A DNA stretch of 36,360 nt from an uncultured Campylobacter sp. (GCF_938030145.1 NZ_CALHGM010000001.1:1-36360), one strand, 5' to 3'; counted from the stretch's first letter, positions 8,457-17,000 are shown. The notes: generated by a model not told the origin, from the letters alone. A program made the numbers and translations.

Positions 8457-9889
8457 TTTTTTGCTTTCAAAGCGGCTCTTACGCCATTTGCGTAGTCAGC
8501 GGAAATTTTTTCAAAATGTCCTATTGCGCGCTCTTTTATCGCTTCGCTCACACCCTCCATGCTATCTGCGATATTACTAAAAAGCTGCGATTTTTGGCTC
8601 TGGCTCATTAGCTCAAAAAGCGCTCTAGGTTGCGAATAATAATCCTGGCCCTCGACTCTGTGATCGTATCTTTGCATCGCGCCTTCTATGCTTATATCAG
8701 GCTCTAACAAAGCACGATCCTCTTTGGCACCGCCAAAGCTGTTAGGCTCATAGTAAGCCTTATCGTCAAGCTCATACATTCCGTTATTCATCGCGCCGCC
8801 CACGACGTAAGTATTGACCTCGCTTACAGGACGATTAACATCTAGCTGCGCGTAGTGCGTGCCGATACGATATCTTTGAGCATCGGGGTAGCTAAATATC
8901 CTTGCTTGCAGCATCTTATCAGGACTAAAGCTGATACCAGGCACTATATTTGACGGACTAAATGCGGCCTGCTCAACCTCATTGAAATAATTTTTCGGAT
9001 TTTGGTTTAGCGTCATGACGCCCACGTCGATGAGCGGGAACTCCTTATGAGGCCAAGTTTTGGTTAGATCAAAGGGGTTAAATTTGACCTCTTTTGCCTG
9101 CCGTAGAGTCATTATTTGAATTTTAAAATCCCAGCTTGGAAAGTCACCCTTTTCTATACTCTCAAAAAGATCGCGTTGATTGCTCTCTCGATCTTTTGCA
9201 ATGATTTGTGAGGCCTGAGCGTTGGTTAAATTTTTAATGCCTTGGCGGGTTTTGAAGTGAAATTTAACCCAAAATCTTTCGTTTTTGTCATTTATAAGGC
9301 TGTAGGTGTGGCTGCCAAATCCGTGCATATGGCGGTAACTTGCCGGAATACCGCGGTCACTCATCAGGATAGTTACTTGATGCATACTCTCAGGGCTTAA
9401 ACTCCAAAAGTCCCATGCTGCCTCATTTGAACGGAGGTGTGTGTGAGGATCACGCTTTTGCGTGTGGATGAAATCCGGGAATTTATACGGGTCTTTTACA
9501 AAAAAGACGGGAGTGTTATTTCCGACCAAATCCAAGTTGCCCTCTTTGGTGTAAAATTTAATCGCAAAGCCCCTTACGTCGCGCTCAGCATCAGCCGCTC
9601 CAGCTTCACCGGCAACGGTAGAAAATCTCAAAAGTAGCTTTGTTTTCTCGCCTTTTTGTAATACTTTGGCCTTAGTATATCGCGAGATGTCGTGCGTAAT
9701 CTCTAGGGTTCCGTATGCAGCGCTACCTTTTGCGTGAACGGCGCGCTCAGGGATGCGCTCTCTGTTTTGATGAGCTAGTTTTTCAAGTAGCTGATAATCT
9801 TGTAACATTATACCGCCGCGGCTGCCTGCGGTAAGGGAGTTTTGGTCATCCGCGATAGGATTACCCGAAGTAGTGGTTAGTTTTTTCAT
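8453..9889 (-). CDS. katA: Monofunctional heme catalase
   Basis: Breaks hydrogen peroxide into water and oxygen; 478 residues, the size of clade 3 small-subunit catalases. Seen: distal His52 in RAVHAKGSAAYG, the heme-side block RFSTVAGEAGAADAERDVRG, catalytic Asn (124/125) in LVGNNTPVFFVKDPYKFPDF, and the heme-ligating Tyr334 in RIFSYPDAQRYRIG. No signal peptide, so cytoplasmic. Start is supported by AAGGA six bases upstream and a -10 box 32 bases upstream. The stop overlaps the start of the ankyrin gene. In relatives katA is regulated by PerR and Fur; an AT-rich inverted repeat ahead of the promoter is a candidate operator. Confidence 0.97.
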   Translation of the reverse strand: MKKLTTTSGNPIADDQNSLTAGSRGGIMLQDYQLLEKLAHQNRERIPERAVHAKGSAAYGTLEITHDISRYTKAKVLQKGEKTKLLLRFSTVAGEAGAADAERDVRGFAIKFYTKEGNLDLVGNNTPVFFVKDPYKFPDFIHTQKRDPHTHLRSNEAAWDFWSLSPESMHQVTILMSDRGIPASYRHMHGFGSHTYSLINDKNERFWVKFHFKTRQGIKNLTNAQASQIIAKDRESNQRDLFESIEKGDFPSWDFKIQIMTLRQAKEVKFNPFDLTKTWPHKEFPLIDVGVMTLNQNPKNYFNEVEQAAFSPSNIVPGISFSPDKMLQARIFSYPDAQRYRIGTHYAQLDVNRPVSEVNTYVVGGAMNNGMYELDDKAYYEPNSFGGAKEDRALLEPDISIEGAMQRYDHRVEGQDYYSQPRALFELMSQSQKSQLFSNIADSMEGVSEAIKERAIGHFEKISADYANGVRAALKAKN

Positions 9890-10235
9890 ATTTATTCCTT
9901 TCTAATAAAATTTATCTGTAATTATACACATATAAATTAAAATATTCATTAAATAATAAAAATTATTGATAGAAGTTTAGGCTTAGAATTTGTAATATTT
10001 TAAAATTTTATATTTCTAACCCATCTTTAACATTATTTCATAAATTATGAGATCTGCTATATATAAATTTATCTCATATTAATATAAGAAAGATGATATT
10101 TCGCGATCTTATATAAATATAGATGCTATATGCGATGATCAAGATATTAAAGAAAAACGACAAATTTAAAATCATTAAAATTTTATAAAATTGTGCCAAA
10201 TACGTAGCGATCATAACCAAAATCTCTACGAAATT
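9890..10235. other. AT-rich gap holding the katA promoter
   Basis: The right-hand end of the katA gene faces this 346-bp AT-rich gap. The part next to katA (9890-9967) carries its ribosome site, -10 box and an inverted repeat. The remainder (to 10235), downstream of the minus-strand ankyrin gene that ends at 10236, holds short A/T palindromes such as AATTTTATAAAATT near 10180, and no gene. No strong terminator is evident. Confidence 0.6.
9921..9967 (-). promoter_or_regulatory. katA promoter and candidate PerR/Fur-like operator
   Basis: TATAAT at 9921-9926 (minus strand) lies 32 bases before the katA start. Further upstream an inverted repeat AATAAT-N4-ATTATT at 9952-9967 sits about where the -35 region ends. 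Its A/T-only arms resemble the TTATAATnATTATAA style of PerR boxes but do not match exactly. The -10 call is moderate; the operator call is weak. Confidence 0.45.
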
Positions 10236-11675
10236 TTACTCATTGGCGGACGCGGTATCTGCAGTCTTGGATCCCGCTTGCTCTAGCTGCTTAGACGCAT
10301 CGCGCCTTAAAATTTTATCGTACTCCTCCACTCTTATCACCTTGCCCTCATACTCTATTTTAAGATCAAATTCCAAGCCTTTTAAGTGCGAATATCTAAA
10401 AAATTTATCCAGATCAAAGCCGCCCGCACCCTTAAGCTCATCGCCGCAGAGCGCGGAATAGCGCTTTATAAGAGTATCGTAGATACCCAGCAGCGCCGTA
10501 TTCGGCGTTACCGAGCCGCATCTATTAAGATCGGGCAGCGAGCCTCTGTTAAGCCGGATTGCACCCTTTTCCCAATCCTTTGGCTGCTCCGCCATAGTAA
10601 ACCTGACCATATCATAATTAAAGCTATCCAACCAGCTCCAAACCAAAATAATCTCATCGTAACAATAATCATCCATATGCTCTAGGTATATTTTCTTATA
10701 CTTCCTCAACGTATCCAAATCCTTACGGCAGTCATCGTATTTTTTTCGAATACGCTCATCGTCCGGAAGCCCTGCTAAATCGTATTTAAGCAGCAGATTT
10801 AGCATACTTGAGTCATATCGCTGCGGTAGCATCTGATAGATGGAGCAGTTCGGCTGCCGCTTATCTTTGCGGTGTTTGAGCGTAAAAGCAATACAATTAT
10901 CGTCCGTCCAAGCGGTAATCTCAGGTCTTACACCGCTGCTAAGCATAAGCTCCGTCATCTGCAAAAATCCGCCTGCTACGGCGTAATAGAGCGGATCAGA
11001 TACCGCGCTAGTACCCTCGCTTTTAGGCGTTTCGTAATATTCCCTTACCTGCGCATCGCTAGTATCGGCGACCAAATAGGAATCGCAGCGTCCCGGAGTC
11101 GTAAGCCACGGACGAACATATTTAACGCTAGAAAAGCTAGCTCCGTGCTTAAGTAGAACTTCCGCGGCGGCGGTAGAGTTATTTTCGATGGCATAGCTTA
11201 GCGCCGAATGAGAAAAATCGTCCGTGCGGTTGATATCCGCTCCGTGATAGATCAGCTCCTCGGTGGTGTTTGCATCGTTGTAAAAGCTAGAATACATTAT
11301 CGCCGTTATGCCAAAATGCAGCGGATCGCCCGCGGTGATGCGCTGCTCTCGCATAAATGCCAGAATACGCGCAGTGTCCTTGGAGCGCAAAAGCTTGCAG
11401 AAATACTCCATTCGCTCATCGCCATGCACTACGCATTCGTCCAAATCTAACTCGGCGCCCAGCCTTTCGTACCGGTACCTCGCTCGTGCAGCGCGATCCT
11501 CGTCCGTTAGCGGCCGATTGGAGGAGTTGCCGGAGGTTGTGGCGCGACTCACCGTGGAATTTTGCGCGGGCTGAGTTTCGGATCTATCCATAAGTGCACC
11601 GCCTGCGATCAAGAAAAATAGGCCTGCCGTAACAACCAAGCACGCTATGATGAGCTTGGATTTTATCTCTTTCAA
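10236..11675 (-). CDS. Membrane-anchored ankyrin-repeat protein, unknown function
   Basis: Unrecognised beyond its repeats. The frame stays open upstream to 11807, but I place the start at TTG 11675: GGAGG lies five bases ahead, and the protein then begins with a charged MKEIKSK followed by one hydrophobic segment (about residues 8-26), a clean signal-anchor. The remaining part (479 residues in total) is probably periplasmic. Ankyrin-like units are visible at ITAIMYSSFYNDANTTEELI with YHGADINRTD, SALSYAIENNSTAAAEVLLK with HGASF, and DPLYYAVAGGFLQMTELMLS. The C-terminal half (about 290-479) has no recognised domain. Partner and role are unknown. It is not part of the katA unit, from which 346 bp separate it. 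Confidence 0.8.
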   Translation of the reverse strand: MKEIKSKLIIACLVVTAGLFFLIAGGALMDRSETQPAQNSTVSRATTSGNSSNRPLTDEDRAARARYRYERLGAELDLDECVVHGDERMEYFCKLLRSKDTARILAFMREQRITAGDPLHFGITAIMYSSFYNDANTTEELIYHGADINRTDDFSHSALSYAIENNSTAAAEVLLKHGASFSSVKYVRPWLTTPGRCDSYLVADTSDAQVREYYETPKSEGTSAVSDPLYYAVAGGFLQMTELMLSSGVRPEITAWTDDNCIAFTLKHRKDKRQPNCSIYQMLPQRYDSSMLNLLLKYDLAGLPDDERIRKKYDDCRKDLDTLRKYKKIYLEHMDDYCYDEIILVWSWLDSFNYDMVRFTMAEQPKDWEKGAIRLNRGSLPDLNRCGSVTPNTALLGIYDTLIKRYSALCGDELKGAGGFDLDKFFRYSHLKGLEFDLKIEYEGKVIRVEEYDKILRRDASKQLEQAGSKTADTASANE

Positions 11676-12046
11676 AGCAACCTCCGCAAATAAAATGGCA
11701 AATATTACCGAGTGTGAGCTTAGCTGAATATAAACGGGCAGAATTTCACAAGGTAATTTCGCTCGAGCGGAATTCGCAGGGCGAGGTTTAAGAGAGTTTA
11801 GGCGCAAAATTTTGCATACGGAATTTTACCGATAGAATTCCGCGCAGAAATGCCGCAGGTGCAAAAATTTTACTGACGAAATTTATCCCAGCGGCATGCG
11901 GTTAGAATTTCAACAAGCGCTTCTACGCATAAAATTTAGTGCTAAATTTACCGTATTTGTACTCGGTATCGCTACGAAATTTAGTGGCGGCTACCATAAA
12001 ATATTGAAATTTTAGTTTTAAATTTACCGCCCCTTCGCATACCCTC
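11676..12046. other. Gap between two minus-strand genes
   Basis: About 370 bp once the TTG start of the ankyrin gene is accepted. It contains the ribosome site GGAGG at 11681-11685, repeated A/T words (AAAATTT, GAATTC) between GC-rich bits, and a near-palindrome AAATTTAGTGCTAAATTT around 11935-11952. No gene and no clear terminator for the gene to the right. Confidence 0.5.
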
Positions 12047-13021
12047 CTAGATAAAAACCGTATAGTCCTTTTTAATATAGTCTATATTTATATTTTTCTG
12101 CAAAAAGTATTTTCTAACTTCGTCATAAATTTCACTGCTATACAAATAAATCAAATAGTAGTGTGCCGATACGACAACGGCATTGTATAGATACTTGCCA
12201 TATCCAGGTCTGGCGACTTTTATAAACGGGAAAATTTTAAATCCCTTTAAAGAATGGTTAATATAGAAATAGACGATTAGTTTTAGAAGCATATTGGTTA
12301 TATACATAAAAATTAGCGCTACCAAGAAAAGACCCAGAGAACCGACACATAATACAACTAGCACAATAAAAGATGAGGTGCGAAAATTTTCAGTTGAAAA
12401 ATTTCTACGCAATACTTCCTCTTCCGCCTTGCACTGCCTTTTGACGACCCCTTTATCTAAAAATTCTATGTATTGATCGGTAAATCTTATTTCGCGTTTA
12501 TTGCGTATTGCGGTAAAGATATAAGTAATAACGGCGATTAGTAATAGCGCCATGCAGGACAGCAAATATTCGTAAGTATTGATATATCCGAAGTCTATAA
12601 TATCTCGAATAAGAAGTAGCGGCAGACCCGATACCGGAAGAATTATAAAAAGCCGCGCATAAACAAAAAATTTTTCATAATTTTTGATGATTATCGGCTC
12701 TTTGTCGTAATCTCTAGCCTTAGAATTTTTAAATAAAATAGCATTGTCTGGATCTAAATTTTGAAATTTTCTACCGCGCTCTGCGTTTAAATTTAGACCG
12801 TCTAAATTTCGATCATTAGAATTTAAAGTTTTAGAATCTGTATTGTTTAAATCTGAGGCATCGAAATTTGAAGCATTTAAATTTGAGGTATCGGATTTTG
12901 AAGTATCAAAATTTAAGGCATCAAAATTTTGAGCGTCAGAATTTTCTTGCGAGCCTTGCTCTAAATTTTGACGTCGTTCGTTTAGAATTTTCTTTAGCTC
13001 TTCGAGCCTTGCTTCGTTCAT
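12047..13021 (-). CDS. Multi-pass membrane protein with repeat-rich N-terminus (intact copy of a duplicated module)
   Basis: I do not recognise this 324-residue protein. Residues 1-22 form a charged helix (MNEARLEELKKILNERRQNL). About 25-80 is an Asn/Asp/Ser-rich stretch of five-residue units such as NFDAS, NLNAS and NFDTS, encoded by a 15-bp tandem repeat. Then follow two membrane segments (about 118-145 and 153-175), a strand-like segment (IRFTDQYIEFLDKGVVKRQ), a second hydrophobic region of one or two passes (about 215-255), and a C-terminal soluble part ending YDEVRKYFLQKNINIDYIKK. The gene at 13199-13936 shares this plan and ending, so the two are paralogues. AAGG precedes the ATG; 2 bp separate it from the small gene upstream. 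Confidence 0.75.
   Translation of the reverse strand: MNEARLEELKKILNERRQNLEQGSQENSDAQNFDALNFDTSKSDTSNLNASNFDASDLNNTDSKTLNSNDRNLDGLNLNAERGRKFQNLDPDNAILFKNSKARDYDKEPIIIKNYEKFFVYARLFIILPVSGLPLLLIRDIIDFGYINTYEYLLSCMALLLIAVITYIFTAIRNKREIRFTDQYIEFLDKGVVKRQCKAEEEVLRRNFSTENFRTSSFIVLVVLCVGSLGLFLVALIFMYITNMLLKLIVYFYINHSLKGFKIFPFIKVARPGYGKYLYNAVVVSAHYYLIYLYSSEIYDEVRKYFLQKNINIDYIKKDYTVFI
12843..12947. repeat. 15-bp tandem repeat inside a coding region
   Basis: Seven imperfect 15-bp units with plus-strand consensus GYATCRAAATTTGAA (for example 12858-12872, 12873-12887, 12888-12902, 12903-12917, 12918-12932). The unit is a multiple of three and encodes the Asn-Phe-Asp-Ala-Ser type repeats of the minus-strand protein. 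Copies differ by several bases, so it is not a recent expansion. Confidence 0.75.
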
Positions 13022-13023
13022 CC

Positions 13024-13206
13024 TTATCCCTCACTAGCGATTTCGAAAGTTTGCCTATTTTGCCTTTTGTAGCTTAAGTGGATATTAAATTTACGAAACA
13101 TAGCTTCAATTATATTACAAAATAGCAGAGCACTATCTTTAAATTTTACAAATTCTTTTTCTGCGCGATCAAGCTCAATTTGCGCATTTAATTCTCTCTT
13201 ATCCAT
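13024..13206 (-). CDS. Small helical protein, first gene of the duplicated module
   Basis: A 60-residue unrecognised protein, charged and helical at the N-terminus (MDKRELNAQIELDRAEKEF), then a mildly hydrophobic middle and a basic C-terminus ending FEIASEG. No signal peptide. It overlaps the end of the upstream membrane-protein gene by 8 bp (13199-13206) and stops 2 bp before the next one, a placing hard to explain unless it is a real, translationally coupled gene. The last codons recur in decayed form at 14097-14177 ahead of the broken second module copy, which also argues it is part of the module. Confidence 0.65.
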   Translation of the reverse strand: MDKRELNAQIELDRAEKEFVKFKDSALLFCNIIEAMFRKFNIHLSYKRQNRQTFEIASEG

Positions 13207-13936
13207 GTTTAAACTCCTTGTGAAATATCATAAATTCTTTTCTAACATTATCTATATTAATACTCTTATGTAATAAAAAGTATCTCTTTAATTCCGAATA
13301 ATCTTTATTAGAATTTATAAAAATATTTATTATGATGCCATCTTTAGAATATATTGCCAAACGATCATATATTTTGTTTGCTTCTAAGCCGCCAATTGTA
13401 GTACAAATTAAATTCTTTGGAAGAATGAATATTGTAGCCAACAATATAAATACAACTATAAAGTCTTTAAAAACAAATAAGATCATTGTTATTATGGTAG
13501 CAAATATACAGAAATAGAAGAGTTCTTTTGAAATTGGAAAATATTCTGGTGTAGAAGTCCTAGTATCCATATTTTTAGATATCTTAATAATTTCATCTAG
13601 ATTTATTCGGAAGATTTTTATTCCTTCGGCTTCTACCGAAATAAATTTTTCGTTAAGAATTATAAAGCGCCTATTAAATGGTTTATCGCGCTCAATAATT
13701 CTAATAAATGGAATAATAGTGCAAAAAATAATGAAAAAATAAGAATCTTCTGATTCGGAAAATTTTTCAATACCAAAATTAGACAATATTCCTGTTTGAG
13801 AAAGTATTATGATCAATATTAATATACAAAATTTGAAAAAACCTATTAAGGCACTAAAATCCTTTATTATCAACTCTTTTTTACAATGGGTATTCATATT
13901 TATATTGGAATTTCTATCATTAAAATTTCTAGACAA
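13199..13936 (-). CDS. Multi-pass membrane protein, paralogue of the 12047-13021 product (apparently lacking its N-terminal region)
   Basis: Unrecognised; 245 residues, Ile/Phe/Lys/Asn-rich and strikingly AT-rich. Plan: short polar N-terminus with Asn-rich bits, two membrane segments (about 30-50 and 63-80), a strand-like segment (RRFIILNEKFISVEAEGIK), two more membrane segments (about 138-175), and a soluble end with YSELKRYFLLHKSINIDNVR, matching the neighbour's YDEVRKYFLQKNINIDYIKK. The region KKELIIKDFSALIGFFKF aligns with DKEPIIIKNYEKFFVYAR there. It starts with TTG at 13936, 4 bp after a separate short frame that matches the neighbour's first 22 residues, so the gene looks split by a frame change. 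An ATG at 13897 is an alternative start. Confidence 0.65.
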   Translation of the reverse strand: MSRNFNDRNSNINMNTHCKKELIIKDFSALIGFFKFCILILIIILSQTGILSNFGIEKFSESEDSYFFIIFCTIIPFIRIIERDKPFNRRFIILNEKFISVEAEGIKIFRINLDEIIKISKNMDTRTSTPEYFPISKELFYFCIFATIITMILFVFKDFIVVFILLATIFILPKNLICTTIGGLEANKIYDRLAIYSKDGIIINIFINSNKDYSELKRYFLLHKSINIDNVRKEFMIFHKEFKHG

Positions 13937-13940
13937 TTTT

Positions 13941-14075
13941 TTAGTTCCAGATTCCGTTTATTTGAATTGGGTATTTTAAGCTTTCAAGATTAAAACTATT
14001 CCCAGAGCTCTGCTCCACATTTTGACGCCGTTCATTTAGAATTTTCTTTAACTCTTTGGGCTTTGCTTCGTTCAT
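13941..14075 (-). pseudogene. Detached N-terminal fragment of the duplicated membrane-protein gene
   Basis: A 44-codon frame beginning MNEAKPKELKKILNERRQNV, nearly identical to residues 1-20 of the product of 12047-13021, and with the same leader GAGGGATAAGG before the ATG. After about 22 residues the match stops, and the frame ends at TAA 13941-13943. The rest of the gene continues in another frame from 13936. It could still be translated as a short leader coupled to the next frame. Confidence 0.6.
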
Positions 14076-14096
14076 CCTTATCCCTCGCTAGCGATC

Positions 14097-14177
14097 TTAA
14101 GCGATTTCGTATTTTACTTCTTTATCGCTTGGGATAGTATTAAATTTAAAGCTACTTCGCTTGTCTGACTCAAGCAT
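14097..14177 (-). pseudogene. Decayed remnant of the small module gene
   Basis: A 26-codon frame ending FKFNTIPSDKEVKYEIA. It resembles the end of the 60-residue protein at 13024-13206 (KFNIHLSYKRQNRQTFEIA), and the DNA between here and the next ATG repeats the same GATCGCTAGCGAGGGATAAGG text. The 5' part of the small gene is missing. Probably the left-over first gene of the second module copy. Confidence 0.4.
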
Positions 14178-14221
14178 TTTGGAATTCGTCTATCGAGGTA
14201 AAATTTATAAAATTGGAAGAT

Positions 14222-14252
14222 AAATTTAAGCGGGAAGGTCCCGCTTAAATTT
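14222..14252 (-). terminator. Strong terminator of frdCAB
   Basis: A perfect 14-bp stem (AAATTTAAGCGGGA at 14222-14235 with its complement at 14239-14252) and a 3-base loop. It starts at the last base of the frdB stop codon on the minus strand, and the AAATTT arms give T-rich flanks on both strands, so it may work in both directions. Confidence 0.85.
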
Positions 14253-14989
14253 TATTTACCGCAGCCGCATTTGCCCTGAGTGGCAAGCTTGCGGCGAACA
14301 TATGCGATTTTGCTTTGAAGCGGAAGGTGCTTAGGGCAGTTGTCCTCGCAGCCTAGCAGCGTCATACAGCCGAATACTCCGTCATCATCGCCGATTAGCT
14401 CGTAAAAATCCTCGTCGCTGCGTTTATCCAGCGCATCGATCTGAAAGCGCGCTATACGGTTGATACCAACGGCGCCGATGAAATCCTTTCGCATTATCGC
14501 GGTGCCGCAGCTCGCCACGCAGATGCCACACTCGATGCAGCGATCCAGCTCGAAAACCTCCTGCGCAACCTCCGGTTCAACCTTCTCCTCAAGCTTTGAG
14601 ATGTCGGTTTCGTGATCGGTGTGGATCCAGCTCTCTACGCGTTTGCTCATCGCGTTCATCCAGTTGCCCGTATCGACGCTGAGGTCTTTTAGCAGCTTAA
14701 AAACCGGAAGCGGCATAAGCTCGATCACGCCGTCCGGATAATCCTTAGTAAGCGTGCGGCACGCAAGCTGCGGCTTGCCGTTTACGAGCATACCGCAGCT
14801 ACCGCAGATACCCGCGCGGCAAACGAAGTCGAAACTTAGCTCGGGATCAAATTTTTCCCTAATCACGTTAAGCGCGATAAACAGCGTCATTCCGTCGGTC
14901 TCTTCGAGCTCGTAAGTAGCGAAGTGCGGCTTTGAAATTTTGCTTAGCGGATTATACTTAAATGCCTTTATTGTTATTTTTCTACTCAT
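14252..14989 (-). CDS. frdB: Fumarate reductase iron-sulfur subunit
   Basis: Carries electrons from the cytochrome b subunit to the FAD of FrdA; 245 residues. The [2Fe-2S] cysteines are in CRAGICGSCGMLVNG with the further Cys of QLAC; the [4Fe-4S]/[3Fe-4S] cysteines are in CIECGICVASCG and CMTLLGCEDNCPKHLPL. The C-terminus ends in a Cys/Gly pair of clusters (KCGCGK). It overlaps the end of frdA by 8 bp and is followed at once by the terminator, making it the last gene of frdCAB. The complex sits on the cytoplasmic face of the inner membrane and uses fumarate as terminal electron acceptor. Confidence 0.97.
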   Translation of the reverse strand: MSRKITIKAFKYNPLSKISKPHFATYELEETDGMTLFIALNVIREKFDPELSFDFVCRAGICGSCGMLVNGKPQLACRTLTKDYPDGVIELMPLPVFKLLKDLSVDTGNWMNAMSKRVESWIHTDHETDISKLEEKVEPEVAQEVFELDRCIECGICVASCGTAIMRKDFIGAVGINRIARFQIDALDKRSDEDFYELIGDDDGVFGCMTLLGCEDNCPKHLPLQSKIAYVRRKLATQGKCGCGK

Positions 14990-17000
14990 ATCCTATACCT
15001 GCTCTTTCGTTAGGTGCTTTGTATTTTGGCTGTAATTCATAATGCATCAATGCCTCTTGAATTTCATATCTGCCCTTGCCCTCGGCTTGCATTTTCTCGC
15101 GAATTTCATCGACCTCTTTTTGGCGCACGGCGCTGTCTGGATGCTCGATGATATTGCCTTTGGCGCCGTATCCGCGGAATGCAGGCGGCATCTCCATCTT
15201 CATAATATCAAGCGGCTCGTAGCTTAGAGTAGGCATAGTATCGCCCTCTTTCCAGTTTGCAAGCGTTCGTTTTAGCCAATTTAGATCGTCGCGTTTCGGA
15301 TAGTCCTCGCGAAAGTGTGCGCCGCGGCTTTCGGTGCGATCAAGCGCACCCTTGGCGATACAAAGCGCAAGCTTTAGCATCTTTGGTACGCGATAAGCCT
15401 CCTCAAGCTCCGGATTTCCGAAAAGCTCTTTATTGCTTACTTTGACATCTAAGGACTGCTTGTAAAGCTCCTCGAGCTCTTTTACGGCTTTGGCTAATCC
15501 CTCGCCGGTACGGAAGATCGCGCAGTGATCCCACATAACGTCTTTCATCTTGTTTTTGATCTCGAATACGTTAAATTTGCCCTCTTTTTCAAGCAGGCTC
15601 TTAATATAATTTTTCTCTTTATCTACGAATTTTTCGATATCGTGCGTATTGATATCGACATCGTGTCCTTGGCAATACTCCGCAAAATACTCGCCCACGA
15701 TCATGCCCGCGACGACGGTTTCGGCGACGGAATTTCCGCCCAAGCGGTTAAAGCCGTGCATATCCCAGCACGCAGCCTCGCCGGCGCTGAATAGTCCCGC
15801 CAAAGTCGGACTCTCGCCCGTAGCTTTTGTTTTGATGCCGCCCATCGAGTAGTGCTGCATAGGAAGGATCGGAGCCCAGCCCTTGCCGCGCTTCCTGCCC
15901 TGCTCGTCGGTTATTACCTCGGTGTCGGCAGGATCAATGCCGTTGAAAATTTCGCAAATTTCTTGTACGTCGCGTAAATTTTTCTCGATATGCTCGCGTC
16001 CGAGAATCGATATGTCAAGCCAAACGTGCTCGCCGTAAGGGCTCTTTACCCCCTTGCCTGCGCGGATATGCTCCATTATGCGGCGGCTTACGACGTCGCG
16101 GCTAGCAAGCTCCTTTTTCTCCGGCTCATAATCCGGCATAAAGCGGTAGCCGTCCACGTCGCGTAAAATTCCGCCGTCGCCGCGGCAACCCTCGGTAAGC
16201 AAAATTCCGCTCGGAACGATAGGGGTCGGGTGAAACTGCACCGCTTCCATATTTCCAAGCTGCGCGACGCCCGTCTCAAGCGCGATAGCTGCGCCGATGC
16301 CCTCGCACACTACGGCATTCGTGGTGTGTTTATACACTCTGCCGTAGCCGCCGGTAGCGATTAGCGTGCCCTTTGAGACGTATGCAATCAGCTCGCCGGT
16401 AACCAAATCGCGCACGATTGCGCCGTAGCAGCGGTTATTTGCGTGAATTAGCGCGATCGCCTCTTTGCGGTCGTGAATATCGACGTTATGCTTTAGCGCT
16501 TCGTTTGCAACGGCAAAAAGCATAGTATGTCCCGTAGCGTCGGCGGTATAGCAGGTTCGCCATTTTTTCGTACCGCCGAAGTCGCGGCTGTGGATAAGCC
16601 CGTGAACCTCATCTTTTTCGGTGATTGTGGTTTTTTGAGCATTGATAATAGCGCTTCGCTCGCCTCTAGTAATCCTAGTCCAAGGAACGCCCCAGCCCGC
16701 AAGCTCGCGGATCGCCTTAGGTGCCGTTTGCGCAAACATCCTAGCGACATCCTGATCACAGCCCCAGTCGCTTCCTTTTACGGTGTCGGCAAAGTGCACG
16801 TCCTCATTGTCACCCTCGCTCATCTTGGAATTTCCCAGTGACGCCTGCATGCCGCCTTGAGCCGCCGCAGAGTGCGAGCGTTTAACGGGGATTAGACTCA
16901 AAACGATGGTGCTAAGCCCCTTCTCGCCGGTAGCGATCGCAGCTCTTAAGCCCGCCAAACCGCCGCCAATAACTAAAGAATCGCAATATATTACATTCAT
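14982..17000 (-). CDS. frdA: Fumarate reductase flavoprotein subunit
   Basis: Catalytic subunit reducing fumarate to succinate; 672 residues, longer than the E. coli enzyme and like that of Wolinella. Seen: the FAD-binding GGGLAGLRAAIATGEKGL near the start, the covalent-FAD His in RSHSAAAQGGMQAS, the active-site region AVQFHPTPIVPSGILLTEGC with RGDGGILRD, HYSMGGIKT, and the FAD-binding GLFSAGEAACWDMHGFNRLG. Ten bp separate it from frdC upstream; frdB overlaps its end. The first residues are MNVIYCDSLVIGGG, so no signal peptide: it is cytoplasmic. Confidence 0.97.
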   Translation of the reverse strand: MNVIYCDSLVIGGGLAGLRAAIATGEKGLSTIVLSLIPVKRSHSAAAQGGMQASLGNSKMSEGDNEDVHFADTVKGSDWGCDQDVARMFAQTAPKAIRELAGWGVPWTRITRGERSAIINAQKTTITEKDEVHGLIHSRDFGGTKKWRTCYTADATGHTMLFAVANEALKHNVDIHDRKEAIALIHANNRCYGAIVRDLVTGELIAYVSKGTLIATGGYGRVYKHTTNAVVCEGIGAAIALETGVAQLGNMEAVQFHPTPIVPSGILLTEGCRGDGGILRDVDGYRFMPDYEPEKKELASRDVVSRRIMEHIRAGKGVKSPYGEHVWLDISILGREHIEKNLRDVQEICEIFNGIDPADTEVITDEQGRKRGKGWAPILPMQHYSMGGIKTKATGESPTLAGLFSAGEAACWDMHGFNRLGGNSVAETVVAGMIVGEYFAEYCQGHDVDINTHDIEKFVDKEKNYIKSLLEKEGKFNVFEIKNKMKDVMWDHCAIFRTGEGLAKAVKELEELYKQSLDVKVSNKELFGNPELEEAYRVPKMLKLALCIAKGALDRTESRGAHFREDYPKRDDLNWLKRTLANWKEGDTMPTLSYEPLDIMKMEMPPAFRGYGAKGNIIEHPDSAVRQKEVDEIREKMQAEGKGRYEIQEALMHYELQPKYKAPNERAGIGYE

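Noticed and set aside
11676..11807. Upstream extension of the membrane ankyrin gene
   Set aside because: A GGAGG site with TTG at 11675 and a clean signal-anchor directly after it make the shorter form far likelier.
12843..12947. Pentapeptide-repeat protein or CRISPR-like array
   Set aside because: The five-residue unit does not keep the A(D/N)Lxx spacing of pentapeptide-repeat proteins, and the 15-bp units have no spacers.
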